Positions 26,593 to 35,122 of a DNA stretch of 54,084 bases are shown here, piece by piece. Source of the stretch: Candidatus Rifleibacteriota bacterium (GTDB lineage Bacteria; Muiribacteriota; Ozemobacteria; Ozemobacterales; Ozemobacteraceae); contig JADFXM010000048.1 in NCBI GenBank assembly GCA_015233565.1, positions 1 through 54,084 on the forward strand, written 5' to 3'. The stretch's first letter is position 1. Each line of letters starts with the position of its first letter. Position numbers and translations under genes: made by a program. The notes below the pieces were generated by a model, which did not search any database, was not told the DNA's origin, and saw only the letters and a list, made by a program, of their open reading frames with translations.

Positions 26593-27927
26593 ATGAATCC
26601 AACCAGAACTATTATCATGGGGGCAGCGGGAAGAGATTTCCATAACTTCAACGTGATTTATCGTGACAATCCGCATTTTTCGGTAGTTGCTTTTACTGCA
26701 ACTCAAATTCCCGACATTGAGGGAAGAGTTTACCCCCCAAAATTAGCGGGAAAGCATTATCCTAAGGGAATTCCCATTCGGGCCGAAAGTGAATTGCTTG
26801 AGCTCATCAGGAAAGAAAAAATTGATGAGGTCGTTTTTTCATATAGCGATGTTTCTCACGAGTATGTAATGCACATGGCAAGCAAAGTGATCGCTGCCGG
26901 AGCTACCTTTAAAATGCTTGGATACAACCAGACAGCTATCAAGTCAAAAGTCCCGGTTGTTTCAATTTGTGCGGTTCGAACCGGCTCCGGAAAATCACAG
27001 ACAACCCGCTGTGTTGTTAAAACACTCAAAGGAATGGGACTGAAAGTTGTTTCCATTCGCCATCCAATGCCCTATGGTGACCTTGAAGAACAGATCTGCC
27101 AACGATTTGCCTCCTACAAGGACCTGGATAAACACAAATGCACCATCGAAGAGCGCGAAGAATATGAACCACATATTGATATGGGTGCAATAATTTATTC
27201 CGGTGTTGACTATGGTGAAATCATTAAGGAAGCTGAAAAAGAAGCTGATGTCATCGTATGGGATGGCGGAAACAACGATTTGCCTTTCTACCAGTCAGAT
27301 CTCAAGATTGTTGTAGCTGATCCTCACAGACCCAATCACGAAACCACATATCACCCCGGCGAAGCTAATATTTATTCTGCAGATGTTGTTGTTCTCAACA
27401 AAATCGATACTTGTTATCCCGATGATTTGCAGACCGTTCGTGAGAATGTTATGCGAATGAATCCAGATGCACTTATCGTCCATGCTGCCAGCCCGATTTT
27501 CGTAGATGATGGAATGAAAATTCGTGGAAAAAGAGTTCTTGTTATCGAAGATGGCCCCACCCTTACTCACGGCGAAATGACTTACGGCGCAGGAATGGTT
27601 GCTGCCCAACGTTATGGCGCTTCTGAAGTAGTCGACCCCAAAGAATATTTCGTAGGAACTCTTCTTGATGCGTTGAAAAAATATCCTGATATTGGCCCGA
27701 TTCTACCAGCCCTCGGATATGGCAAAAAACAAGTTGCAGATCTTGAGAAGACTATCAATGCCGTCGATTGTGATTTGATTATTTCTGCAACCCCGATAGA
27801 CCTTGAAAAAATTCTTAAAGTGAAAAAGCCAATGCATCGTGTAAGATATGAACTTCAGGAAATTGGCGAGCCCACTATGAAAGACATCCTTAAAGATTTT
27901 GCACACAAGCACTTTAAAAAAGGTTGA
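26593..27927 (+). CDS. COG2403 GTPase, cyclic 2,3-diphosphoglycerate synthetase-like
   Basis: A 444-residue protein. The N-terminal Rossmann-like part begins TIIMGAAGRDFHNFN. A P-loop RTGSGKS (129-135) follows, then WDGGNNDLPF and a NKID motif typical of nucleotide binding. Homologues are annotated as predicted GTPases or cyclic 2,3-diphosphoglycerate synthetase, an enzyme best known from methanogens; a bacterial substrate is not established. The start has GGAAG at normal spacing. It has its own terminator at 28011-28049, so it is probably a single-gene unit. The low-drift, conserved sequence suggests a core metabolic role. Confidence 0.85.
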   Translation: MNPTRTIIMGAAGRDFHNFNVIYRDNPHFSVVAFTATQIPDIEGRVYPPKLAGKHYPKGIPIRAESELLELIRKEKIDEVVFSYSDVSHEYVMHMASKVIAAGATFKMLGYNQTAIKSKVPVVSICAVRTGSGKSQTTRCVVKTLKGMGLKVVSIRHPMPYGDLEEQICQRFASYKDLDKHKCTIEEREEYEPHIDMGAIIYSGVDYGEIIKEAEKEADVIVWDGGNNDLPFYQSDLKIVVADPHRPNHETTYHPGEANIYSADVVVLNKIDTCYPDDLQTVRENVMRMNPDALIVHAASPIFVDDGMKIRGKRVLVIEDGPTLTHGEMTYGAGMVAAQRYGASEVVDPKEYFVGTLLDALKKYPDIGPILPALGYGKKQVADLEKTINAVDCDLIISATPIDLEKILKVKKPMHRVRYELQEIGEPTMKDILKDFAHKHFKKG

Positions 27928-27974
27928 TGTTTTCATTATCTGAATTTGTTTTATGGTGAACTTGTTTTGCAAGT

Positions 27975-27991
27975 CCATTAATGCTTAATGG
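27975..27991 (+). other. Perfect short hairpin ahead of the terminator
   Basis: CCATTAA and TTAATGG pair perfectly around TGC. It lies between the COG2403 gene stop and the terminator and could stabilise the mRNA end. Confidence 0.35.
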
Positions 27992-28010
27992 AAATGCGAG
28001 TGAATAAAAA

Positions 28011-28049
28011 TTCCCCCTGGATAGAAATTTTCTGGGGGGGGTTTTTTTT
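28011..28049 (+). terminator. Terminator after the COG2403 gene
   Basis: CCCCC pairs with a run of eight G, extended by mixed pairs, and is followed by eight T. The next 200 bases to the CheY-like stop show no gene. Confidence 0.75.
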
Positions 28050-28255
28050 GAACGAAATGGGAACAGGGCTCTCTCTGCGATAAGCAATTAAACTCGTCTT
28101 TGATAATGCACTAGTTTAGCAATGGTAAAGAAAATCGGTTTTATAGAACGAAAGGGGTAAAAAATGGCTTGGGGGAAAAATGAAACTTATCGAGTTTGCT
28201 CTCGATTTTGGAAAATATTGAAATTTTGATTTACTGCGCAGAGGGAAAGCTTTAT

Positions 28256-28651
28256 TTAGCCCTGTTTGATGACTGCCGCTGTGAATCCTGCGAGTTTTAA
28301 AATAGCTTCAAGGACTTTTTCTGTTTTAAAAGGTTTCACGATAAAACCTTTTGCGCCAGCGTGGAAAGCCTCTTTAACGAAATCTTCATTATTATCGTAA
28401 GCTGTAACCATGCAAATTTTGGCATTAGGATCAAGCTTAACAATGTTTTTAGTAGCTTCAATTCCACTCATGCCGTTCATGTTGTGATCCATGGTTACAA
28501 GATTGGGTTTGGATACAGGGTAGATTGCAAGAGCTTGTTCACCGGAGTCAGCTTCTTCAATTTTTTGGAATCCAGCATTTATTAATATTCTGCGGAGTGC
28601 GAAACGCATATATTTTGAATCGTCGACAATTAGAATTTTGTAATTTTCCAT
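28256..28651 (-). CDS. CheY-like receiver protein
   Basis: A 131-residue single receiver domain. The acidic pair is Asp10-11, the phospho-acceptor Asp55 in VTMDHNMNGMSG, with Thr83 and Lys106 in place. The stretch after the acceptor (DHNM) matches the variant seen in some CheY-type chemotaxis and PatA-like receivers rather than the common DxMMP. There is no output domain. The ATG has GGGAT upstream. It is divergent from the SAM hydroxide adenosyltransferase gene. No chemotaxis genes are in the window. Confidence 0.9.
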   Translation of the reverse strand: MENYKILIVDDSKYMRFALRRILINAGFQKIEEADSGEQALAIYPVSKPNLVTMDHNMNGMSGIEATKNIVKLDPNAKICMVTAYDNNEDFVKEAFHAGAKGFIVKPFKTEKVLEAILKLAGFTAAVIKQG

Positions 28652-28818
28652 CGTTATATCCCTTTTTGTTTAAGTATAAAGGATTAATTTTTGAATTGTC
28701 AATTAAAATATTCCCTAGACTGGATAGTTGCAGTCATCTTATTCGCAATTAGTGCAAGAGCAATCTCAACAAATTTCCAAAATGTGCAAATCTTTAATAA
28801 TTGGTCGAGGAGTAAAGA

Positions 28819-29613
28819 ATGAAACATTCCCTGATAGTGACTCTTCTTACGGATTTTGGAATTTCCGACATTTTTGTTGGTGTAATGAAGGGTGTGATTT
28901 TGCGAGTGAATCCTAAATTGTCGGTTATCGATTTGACCCATCAAATTCCACCTCAGGATATTTCTGCCGGGAGCTTCGCTTTACTTGGAGCTTATCGGTA
29001 TTTTCCCCGTGGAACAGTTCACGTTGGGGTGGTTGATCCTGGGGTTGGGACCAATCGAAGGGCAATTGCGATAAGAATCACGGAAGGATATCTGGTTGGT
29101 CCTGACAACGGAATTTTTACTGAAATTCTTTTTCACAGCCCCGCAATTGAAGCTGTTGAACTTACAGAGAGCCGTTTTTTTGCAACTCCCAACCCTTCGA
29201 AAACTTTTCACGGTCGGGATATTTTTGCATCTGTTGCAGCTTATTTAGCTTGTGGAACCAACATTCACAAAATGGGCCCATTGATACATCCTTCCACTTT
29301 GATTCAACTTCCATTGTCCATGCCAATAGAAGAACCAGATGGATGGCGAGGAATTGTTCGAGCGATAGACCGTTTTGGAAATCTGATTACCAATATTTCT
29401 GGAAAACTAATGGAAAAACAATCATGGGAAGTGTCGTTGAACTCAAAAATTCTCCCAATTGTCGGTACTTATTCATGTCGAGTGCCGGGAGATGAAATGG
29501 CTCTAATTGGAAGCCATGGAAACCTTGAGATCGCATTGTGTCAGGGAAACGCCCAGCTTCATTTCGAAAGTAGGGTAGGAGATGATGTTTTTTTGAAAAG
29601 AAAACATTCATGA
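28819..29613 (+). CDS. SAM hydroxide adenosyltransferase (DUF62 family)
   Basis: A 264-residue protein of the DUF62/duf-62 family, which splits S-adenosylmethionine into adenosine and methionine using water; relatives are the fluorinase and chlorinase. Motifs are TLLTDFG at the N-terminus, VVDPGVGTNRR (71-81, Asp73 and Arg80/81), GPDNGIF (94-100) and FHGRDIF (130-136, His131). These contain the Asp-Arg-His set characteristic of the hydrolases rather than the halogenases. The start has GAGGAG. A shared bidirectional terminator follows. Confidence 0.93.
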   Translation: MKHSLIVTLLTDFGISDIFVGVMKGVILRVNPKLSVIDLTHQIPPQDISAGSFALLGAYRYFPRGTVHVGVVDPGVGTNRRAIAIRITEGYLVGPDNGIFTEILFHSPAIEAVELTESRFFATPNPSKTFHGRDIFASVAAYLACGTNIHKMGPLIHPSTLIQLPLSMPIEEPDGWRGIVRAIDRFGNLITNISGKLMEKQSWEVSLNSKILPIVGTYSCRVPGDEMALIGSHGNLEIALCQGNAQLHFESRVGDDVFLKRKHS

Positions 29614-29618
29614 AAAAA

Positions 29619-29644
29619 CCTGCCTTGAAAATATTCAAGGCAGG
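29619..29644. terminator. Bidirectional terminator between convergent genes
   Basis: CCTGCCTTGAA and TTCAAGGCAGG pair perfectly around a four-base loop, with T-rich sequence on both sides. It serves the SAM hydroxide adenosyltransferase on plus and the RRM protein on minus. Confidence 0.88.
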
Positions 29645-29664
29645 TCTATAATTTTATTATTTAA

Positions 29665-30039
29665 TTAGTAGCGTCCACCGCCACCACCGCCGCCGCCGCC
29701 GTAGCCGCCACGGCCTTTTCCACCGCCACCGCCACGCCCGCCGCCGCCGAATCCGCCACGTCCGCCGCCACCGCTGCGTCCGCTGCCTTCTTCTTTGGGT
29801 CTAGCTTCATTTACTGTTAAAGCTCTTCCCTCAATTTCTTTTCCGTTGAGGCCTGTGATAGCAGCTTGAGCTTCGCCATCGTTTTCCATTTCAACAAAGC
29901 CGAAACCTTTTGAACGTCCGGTGTCGCGGTCAACGATTACTTGAGCTGAACGAACTGCGCCAAAGGGTGCAAACAACGAATCAAGATCGCTGTTTCCGAC
30001 ACTGTAGGCCAAATTGCCAACGTATAACTTCTTACTCAT
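29665..30039 (-). CDS. Glycine-rich RRM RNA-binding protein
   Basis: A 124-residue protein with one RRM (about 4-80): RNP2 LYVGNL (5-10) and RNP1 KGFGFVEM (44-51). The tail (about 85-124) is almost entirely Gly and Arg, RGG-like. Such bacterial and cyanobacterial proteins bind RNA and are often cold-induced. The tail makes the DNA locally very G+C-rich. The ATG has GGAG upstream, and a stem-loop next to it (30059-30080) plus a leader of about 145 bases suggest post-transcriptional control. Confidence 0.93.
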   Translation of the reverse strand: MSKKLYVGNLAYSVGNSDLDSLFAPFGAVRSAQVIVDRDTGRSKGFGFVEMENDGEAQAAITGLNGKEIEGRALTVNEARPKEEGSGRSGGGGRGGFGGGGRGGGGGKGRGGYGGGGGGGGGRY

Positions 30040-30058
30040 GAAAAAAACTCCTTTGATA

Positions 30059-30080
30059 TTGGTGTGCCACGCACCACCAA
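30059..30080 (-). promoter_or_regulatory. Leader stem-loop next to the RRM gene ribosome site
   Basis: On the minus strand TTGGTG pairs with CACCAA, with TGC/GCA continuing inside the loop. It ends about ten bases before the GGAG of the RRM gene, so it could modulate translation with temperature. Confidence 0.4.
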
Positions 30081-30190
30081 GAATCCTGTTGTCAGACGGT
30101 GGCTTTCCTTGAGAGGATTTGGCCTTCTGCGTTGACGTAACAAGTCAAAACAAGAAATCGAAAAAAAACAAATTCGACTCTCTTTTTTTT

Positions 30191-30199
30191 ATTATAACA
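30191..30199 (-). promoter_or_regulatory. Extended -10 promoter of the RRM gene
   Basis: Read on minus, TGTTATAAT is a perfect TGnTATAAT extended -10 element, which does not need a strong -35. It predicts a leader of about 145 bases for the RRM gene. Confidence 0.5.
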
Positions 30200-30442
30200 C
30201 TATTCTTGAAAAATAGCACCAAATTTTAAGAAAATATTTATTAATTTCAGTTTTCCGCTTGAAAGTGCCATTTAACGGCTTTTTAAATAAACGGGCAATT
30301 TGATAAAAATCCATGAATCCGACTCTGTCTCCATCTATACTCCATTTGAAATTCCGACTTTCCAAGGAAGAGCTCACTTTTAGGAGCATTCCAGTGTACA
30401 AATCTGTGCTTCAGGCTGACAGATGTGCATACTAGCTTTCCT

Positions 30443-30550
30443 TCAAGCTTCCGTGGCGAATTCTGATTGCTTTTTGTAGCGCCATTGAGTGTTTCTTACC
30501 TCGTGTGACAGGTTTGGATCATTGAAAACTCCAGCAATCTCTGGCGACAT
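30443..30550 (-). CDS. Possible small protein or gene remnant
   Basis: A 35-residue frame (MSPEIAGVFNDPNLSHEVRN and onward) with protein-like composition lies in the gene-free stretch 30200-30605. Its ATG has no ribosome site, but an AAGGAG with an ATG five bases later, in another frame, lies just upstream. That pattern could be a frameshifted small gene. Nothing else is visible in this stretch. Confidence 0.15.
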   Translation of the reverse strand: MSPEIAGVFNDPNLSHEVRNTQWRYKKQSEFATEA

Positions 30551-30605
30551 TTACTGGGGGTACCATTTGTTCTCCTTTGCTTTTGTTGAAGGAAGAGCAA
30601 AATGT

Positions 30606-32036
30606 CTATCCCAATGAATCCTCTTTTTTTACTTCATCAATTATTTTCTCGAAGAACTCTTTATAAATTGCCAGTAGTTTTTCGTTCTCGGCTTCAAATC
30701 TTGAAACCAGGATCGGTTGAGTGTTCGAAGCTCGAACCAAGCCCCAACCATGTTCAAAAATTGCTCGCACTCCGTCGATGTCGAGCAAGTCGGTAACCAG
30801 AGGTTCTTTGCGATCATTTTTATGGTTTCGGATAATTTCAGTTACTTTCGATACAACTCTAAATTTTGCCGGATCAGGGCAATCAATCCTTATTTCAGGG
30901 GTGGCAATTGTTTTTGGAAGATCTTTTAGTAATTCCGAAAGTCCATTTCCACCTTTTTCAAAATGTTCAGATAGAATTCTCAGGACTTCCAGGGCGGCAT
31001 GTATCGCATCATCGAACCCGAAAAAATCCTCCGCAAAAAACAGGTGTCCACTCATTTCGCCGGCGAGTAATGCTTTCTCTTCTTTCATTTTATTCTTTAT
31101 CAAGGAATGCCCGGTTTTCCACATAATCCCATTTCCACCGGCTTTTTTGATAGAATCATACATTCGTTGACTGCATTTTACCTCACCGATTATGGAACAT
31201 CCCGGATGTCGTGACAAAATATCTCTGGCTAAAAGAACCATTATTTCATCACCCCAGAGAATTTTTCCGGCTTCATCAACAACTCCTAGCCTGTCGGAAT
31301 CACCATCAAAGGCTACTCCAAGGTCGGCTTTTTCTTCCCTAACTTTTTCAATCAATTTTTCCAGGTTTTTTGGAATTGTGGGATCGGGATGGTGGTTGGG
31401 AAAATTTCCATCAACCGTGCAAAACAATTCAATTACTCTGCATCCCAGACCTCTGAATAATTCAGGTGCGACAAGGGAAGCAGTTCCATTCCCTGCATCG
31501 ATAACAACTGAAAGACTTCTTTTCCCTTTTTTTAAACTGCCATGCCGTTGAAATTGATATTTAATATATGCTGAAAGAATATCGTATTTATCAAGTGTTC
31601 CTTTGCCGGAAATAAAATCTTCTTTCTCAACGATTTTCCGAATTTCCTGAATTTGTTCTCCAAATAGGGTTGTTTTTTTGTGACATAGCTTAAATCCATT
31701 GAATTCTTTCGGATTATGGCTTCCGGTGATCATTACTGCACCATCAACCGGTAAATGAAAAAGTGAGTAATAAACCAATGGTGTTGGACAAACTCCCAGA
31801 TCCAAAACTTCAACTCCGCTTTCGATCAAGCCAGAAACAATGTTCTCAAAGAGACGTGGACTTGAAAGCCTGATATCCCTGCCAACAGCCAATCGAGGTG
31901 ACTTTTTTCCATCTTTTTGGGAGACATACTTTGCAAAGCCTCTTCCCAAAGCGATAACAAATTCGGAAGGAAGGTCGCTCTCTACAACTCCACGAATATC
32001 ATATTCTTTAAACACATGAGGGTTTTGAATTTTCAC
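30606..32036 (-). CDS. Phosphomannomutase/phosphoglucomutase
   Basis: A 476-residue alpha-D-phosphohexomutase of the AlgC/ManB type. Motifs in order: phospho-Ser loop TGSHNPKEFNG (Ser106), metal loop DGDSDR (244-249), sugar loop GEMSGH (326-331) and phosphate loop RASNTQP (435-441). It interconverts hexose 1- and 6-phosphates for surface sugars. GTG 32036 is chosen because AAGGAG lies seven bases upstream and the family start (FKEYDIRG) then falls at residue 9; an in-frame start at 32126 adds 30 unmatched residues. A downstream partner could be the UDP-sugar enzyme at 39 kb. Confidence 0.93.
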   Translation of the reverse strand: MKIQNPHVFKEYDIRGVVESDLPSEFVIALGRGFAKYVSQKDGKKSPRLAVGRDIRLSSPRLFENIVSGLIESGVEVLDLGVCPTPLVYYSLFHLPVDGAVMITGSHNPKEFNGFKLCHKKTTLFGEQIQEIRKIVEKEDFISGKGTLDKYDILSAYIKYQFQRHGSLKKGKRSLSVVIDAGNGTASLVAPELFRGLGCRVIELFCTVDGNFPNHHPDPTIPKNLEKLIEKVREEKADLGVAFDGDSDRLGVVDEAGKILWGDEIMVLLARDILSRHPGCSIIGEVKCSQRMYDSIKKAGGNGIMWKTGHSLIKNKMKEEKALLAGEMSGHLFFAEDFFGFDDAIHAALEVLRILSEHFEKGGNGLSELLKDLPKTIATPEIRIDCPDPAKFRVVSKVTEIIRNHKNDRKEPLVTDLLDIDGVRAIFEHGWGLVRASNTQPILVSRFEAENEKLLAIYKEFFEKIIDEVKKEDSLG

Positions 32037-32193
32037 TGCATTCTCCTTCTTAATTTTTTTTAGAGGGTTTAGCACATTCCACACTAATTGTTGATTTTTA
32101 CATTTCAGCGGGCTATTTCTAAACAAAATTTCCTTTTATGGACACTTCTTCTTTTTAATCAGGCTTTTTGGTATACTTTACAATTTCCATTAT

Positions 32194-33105
32194 TTATTGA
32201 GAAGAGATGTAAAGACCGTGTTTTTTATTAGGGCTGCCTCTCATAAAAGACTGTATTATTGCAAATAAAAAAAATAGAACTGACAGAATCACTTTTAAGC
32301 AACCTTTTCGAAAGCTCCTTGGTGGAAGCCAATCCTCTAATACTGGTTCCTGATAGAGTTCAGCACCTGACAAATACATTAGCCTCGGGACTAACAACCG
32401 TGAGTCCTCTTGTTTTACTTCATGTCCTTCAATGGTAAAAGCATATTTCAGACCACTTTCCTCGACTGCTTTTATAGAGTTCTGGTCAAATTCTCCAAAC
32501 GGATATGCATACCACCTGATTTTTGAAGATTCAATTTTTTCAAGCCTTGCTATGGCATTCTTTAAATCTGAGCACAATTGTTCCTGATTTTTTTTTAGAG
32601 TTGTTTCATGGGTTTTTCCATGCAGGCCAATTAAAAAACCGCTGGAAGCCAGTTCAGCTGTATCTTCTTCGGAAAGGTACCCTGGGCGTCCCAGGAAATC
32701 CGTTACAATAAATATTGCAGGCTTTATCTGAAACTGGGTTTTTAGTTTTTTCATGGCCTCCATAGAAGTTAGTAAACCATCATCAAAAGTTACATAGAAA
32801 AATTTTCCGTGGTGATGATTCCCTTCCAGCCAATTTTCCAACCCTTCCGGAGAAATTTCTCTGTACCCAAAAAAAAATAATTTCTCTATATAACCCTTGA
32901 GCTTTGGGAAGGATATTTCCCAAGGGACTCTCGTGTCTTCAGAAACACCATGAAAGGCAAGAACAAGCAAAATATTTTCCGAAAAATCAAAATAACTCCA
33001 AATTCCGAGACATAGCCCGGCTAATATTCCTATGAAAATACTGGGTTTTCGGAAATATACGTTTGTAAGTTCCATAGTTTCAAAGTAATATAACATTTTT
33101 TTCAA
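32194..33105 (-). CDS. Membrane-anchored polysaccharide deacetylase
   Basis: A 303-residue NodB-type deacetylase. An N-terminal membrane helix (about 22-38) is followed by FHGV (His52), the catalytic TFDDG (106-110, Asp108 and metal Asp109), metal histidines in LHGKTH (His162, His166), and YAYPFGEFD (199-207). A second hydrophobic segment near the C-terminus (about 272-290) is unusual for the family. The enzyme removes N-acetyl groups from a cell-surface glycan. No clear ribosome site precedes any of the clustered ATG codons, so the start may lie at 33096 or 33075. Confidence 0.88.
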   Translation of the reverse strand: MKKMLYYFETMELTNVYFRKPSIFIGILAGLCLGIWSYFDFSENILLVLAFHGVSEDTRVPWEISFPKLKGYIEKLFFFGYREISPEGLENWLEGNHHHGKFFYVTFDDGLLTSMEAMKKLKTQFQIKPAIFIVTDFLGRPGYLSEEDTAELASSGFLIGLHGKTHETTLKKNQEQLCSDLKNAIARLEKIESSKIRWYAYPFGEFDQNSIKAVEESGLKYAFTIEGHEVKQEDSRLLVPRLMYLSGAELYQEPVLEDWLPPRSFRKGCLKVILSVLFFLFAIIQSFMRGSPNKKHGLYISSQ

Positions 33106-33138
33106 TAGAGTTGAAAAACTGTTATAAAAGGTGATGAA

Positions 33139-33765
33139 ATGTTTGATTTGAAACGGATAGAAATGGTCTTGTTTGATTACGGAAATGTTATTTCCAGGTT
33201 TAATTGGAAGGTTTTTTTTGCCCGATTGCTCGGAAATGATCCTTCCAGGATTGAAAAATTCTCAAAAGAATATTTTACTCCTAATGGAATTTTTGATCTT
33301 CTTGAAACTGGAAAAGTCGAAGTTGGGGTTTTTTTTCAGGAAATTGAAAAGCTTGCTGGGAAAAAATATGAAGGAAATTGGCTAAAATGGGCTTTTTGTG
33401 ATTATTTTATTCCTATTCTTGAGACCAGAAAATTCATTAGGGATCTGAAACAAAAAAAAATTCGTCTAGGGCTTCTTTCCAATACCAATATTTTACACAC
33501 TGAGTCCGAAATTTCCATTAATCCGATTTTTCATCTTTTTGATCAGGTCACGCTTTCATATGAAGTAAAATTTAGAAAACCGGATCCCGAAATTTATCAG
33601 GATGCCATTAAAAAATTCGGGGGGGATCCTGGAGGGATTTTGTATTTAGATGATGTATTGTCTTATGTGGAAGCTGCATCCAGAATTGGTATCCAAGGTC
33701 TGCATTGCGATAACACTGAAAGAATAATAAAAAAACTGAGAATTGATTTTGGAATTCCGGAATAA
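33139..33765 (+). CDS. HAD-superfamily phosphatase, YihX-like
   Basis: A 208-residue HAD hydrolase. Motif I is LFDYGNV (Asp13; position +2 is Gly15, as in YihX), motif II LLSNTN (112-117), motif III Lys147 in FRKPDPEIY, motif IV YLDDV (169-173). It has an alpha-helical cap of subfamily IA. YihX relatives dephosphorylate alpha-glucose-1-phosphate; the substrate here is a guess. The ATG has AAAGGTGAT upstream. It is divergent from the deacetylase and ends at a shared terminator. Confidence 0.88.
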   Translation: MFDLKRIEMVLFDYGNVISRFNWKVFFARLLGNDPSRIEKFSKEYFTPNGIFDLLETGKVEVGVFFQEIEKLAGKKYEGNWLKWAFCDYFIPILETRKFIRDLKQKKIRLGLLSNTNILHTESEISINPIFHLFDQVTLSYEVKFRKPDPEIYQDAIKKFGGDPGGILYLDDVLSYVEAASRIGIQGLHCDNTERIIKKLRIDFGIPE

Positions 33766-33771
33766 AAAAAG

Positions 33772-33803
33772 CGGATTAGGCTTATAAAAAGAGCTCTAAT
33801 CCG
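33772..33803. terminator. Bidirectional terminator between the HAD and propeller genes
   Basis: CGGATTAG (33772-33779) pairs perfectly with CTAATCCG (33796-33803). A T-rich stretch follows on plus and an A-rich stretch precedes, giving T on minus. Confidence 0.75.
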
Positions 33804-33829
33804 ATTTCTTGTTTTTGGACAAAAGTGTA

Positions 33830-34900
33830 TTACGGGAAGGTATAGGTAACAAATCCGTAGGATTTGGTATCAGCAGTAATTGTCATGATTTTTCCATCTG
33901 GTGTAACCATTGAATGTTTGGGTACATCGGGTGAATCGACCGAGGGCGGATAAATGAAATCGAGGGTTGAAAGAACCTCTCCGGTTGGGGAAATCTTGTA
34001 ATCGCGATTTACATAAAGGTTTCCGGAATTATCGCAAGCGACCAATTCCAGATAGACATTTCCTTGGGAATCTGTACCAATTACTTTACGACTTACGTAA
34101 TGTACTGTTTGTCCGGGGAAGACATCAATAGTGAAAGAAGCAAGAATGTTTTCTTTAGTGGGAGCGGAACTGTTAACTTTATAGAGAACTGTGGATTGGT
34201 CATTATCACCTTTTATCCCGTAAGGGTTTCCATTGGAATCGCAATAAGTTGAAAGATTGTATTCATTGGGGAATTTTCCGATTACTTTTCCCTGGGGATT
34301 AAGTTTTATCACCCCTGTTTGATTTGGGTTTTCAACCAGAAGATTCCCTTGAGGGGTGGTTCCGAGTCTGAGAGTTCCGTCCAGGCCCTTGGTAACCGAT
34401 AGGATTTTTCCATCGCTGGCAATATGAAGAACTGAACCATCGAGTCCTGAATAAAGATAAAAACCACCATCAGGGGCAGAAGAAAAGTCTTTGTATAAAA
34501 CCTTTTTATTAGCAGTGCTTGTTGGCAACGAAATTTTGGAAATAAATTTTCCTGCAGAATTAAAATGCTTCAAGCAGGAGTTAACGGAATCCAGGATCCA
34601 GACTGAGCCGTCACTCTGTGGAAGAAAAGAGTATGGAAGTCCACCAGTGTAATGGTCAGGATCTTGATCTACTCCTCCAACTTCCTCGTCTTTAGAGCCA
34701 AAGGAGATTTTTAAACAGTCTTTTGGTTGCTGTGCAAAAGAAGCTAAAGAAGATTCGTAACTAATATTGTTTATGGTGGTGATTTGAACAGGTTGAACAG
34801 CATTTTCTTCGGAAAACGGATTCGCGAACAAAACCCCGTAGGATATTAGTGAAAAAACGATTAATAAAGAAAACAATTTTTTCATTTTAGTATTTTCCAT
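33830..34900 (-). CDS. Secreted beta-propeller (NHL-like) protein, copy 1
   Basis: A 356-residue protein with a signal peptide (about 1-26) and no lipobox. The mature part has repeated blades such as QSDGSVWILDSVNSCLKHF and TDSQGNVYLELVACDNSGNL, the pattern of six-bladed NHL-type propellers. It is paralogous over its whole length to the protein at 36101-37174; both share GSKDxEVGGxDQDP and YNLSTYCDxNGNPYGIKGDND. It is last of a four-gene minus-strand array alternating with SH3b-M23 peptidases. The ATG has GGAGGG upstream. Ligand unknown. Confidence 0.8.
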   Translation of the reverse strand: MENTKMKKLFSLLIVFSLISYGVLFANPFSEENAVQPVQITTINNISYESSLASFAQQPKDCLKISFGSKDEEVGGVDQDPDHYTGGLPYSFLPQSDGSVWILDSVNSCLKHFNSAGKFISKISLPTSTANKKVLYKDFSSAPDGGFYLYSGLDGSVLHIASDGKILSVTKGLDGTLRLGTTPQGNLLVENPNQTGVIKLNPQGKVIGKFPNEYNLSTYCDSNGNPYGIKGDNDQSTVLYKVNSSAPTKENILASFTIDVFPGQTVHYVSRKVIGTDSQGNVYLELVACDNSGNLYVNRDYKISPTGEVLSTLDFIYPPSVDSPDVPKHSMVTPDGKIMTITADTKSYGFVTYTFP

Positions 34901-35122
34901 TTTGTTTTTTTCCCTCCTGAGGTTTTCAAATATTACATCCTCACAATACTTCCGGAGATCGAATCTGTCACAAACCTCTTTGAAAAAACTTGATTGCGAT
35001 TAGACAATAACCTTCATCAGTCTACCAGAAAAAACTTTAAATCTTTATCGCAAAGAAATAATTGAGAAGATGTTTTATTAAGTATATCAAAGAATTTTTA
35101 AAAACCGAAAGAGGTGAAACAA

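Noticed and set aside
30721..31170. A 149-residue plus-strand open frame
   Set aside because: It is antisense to the phosphohexomutase, whose motifs are all present, and has no ribosome site or family pattern.
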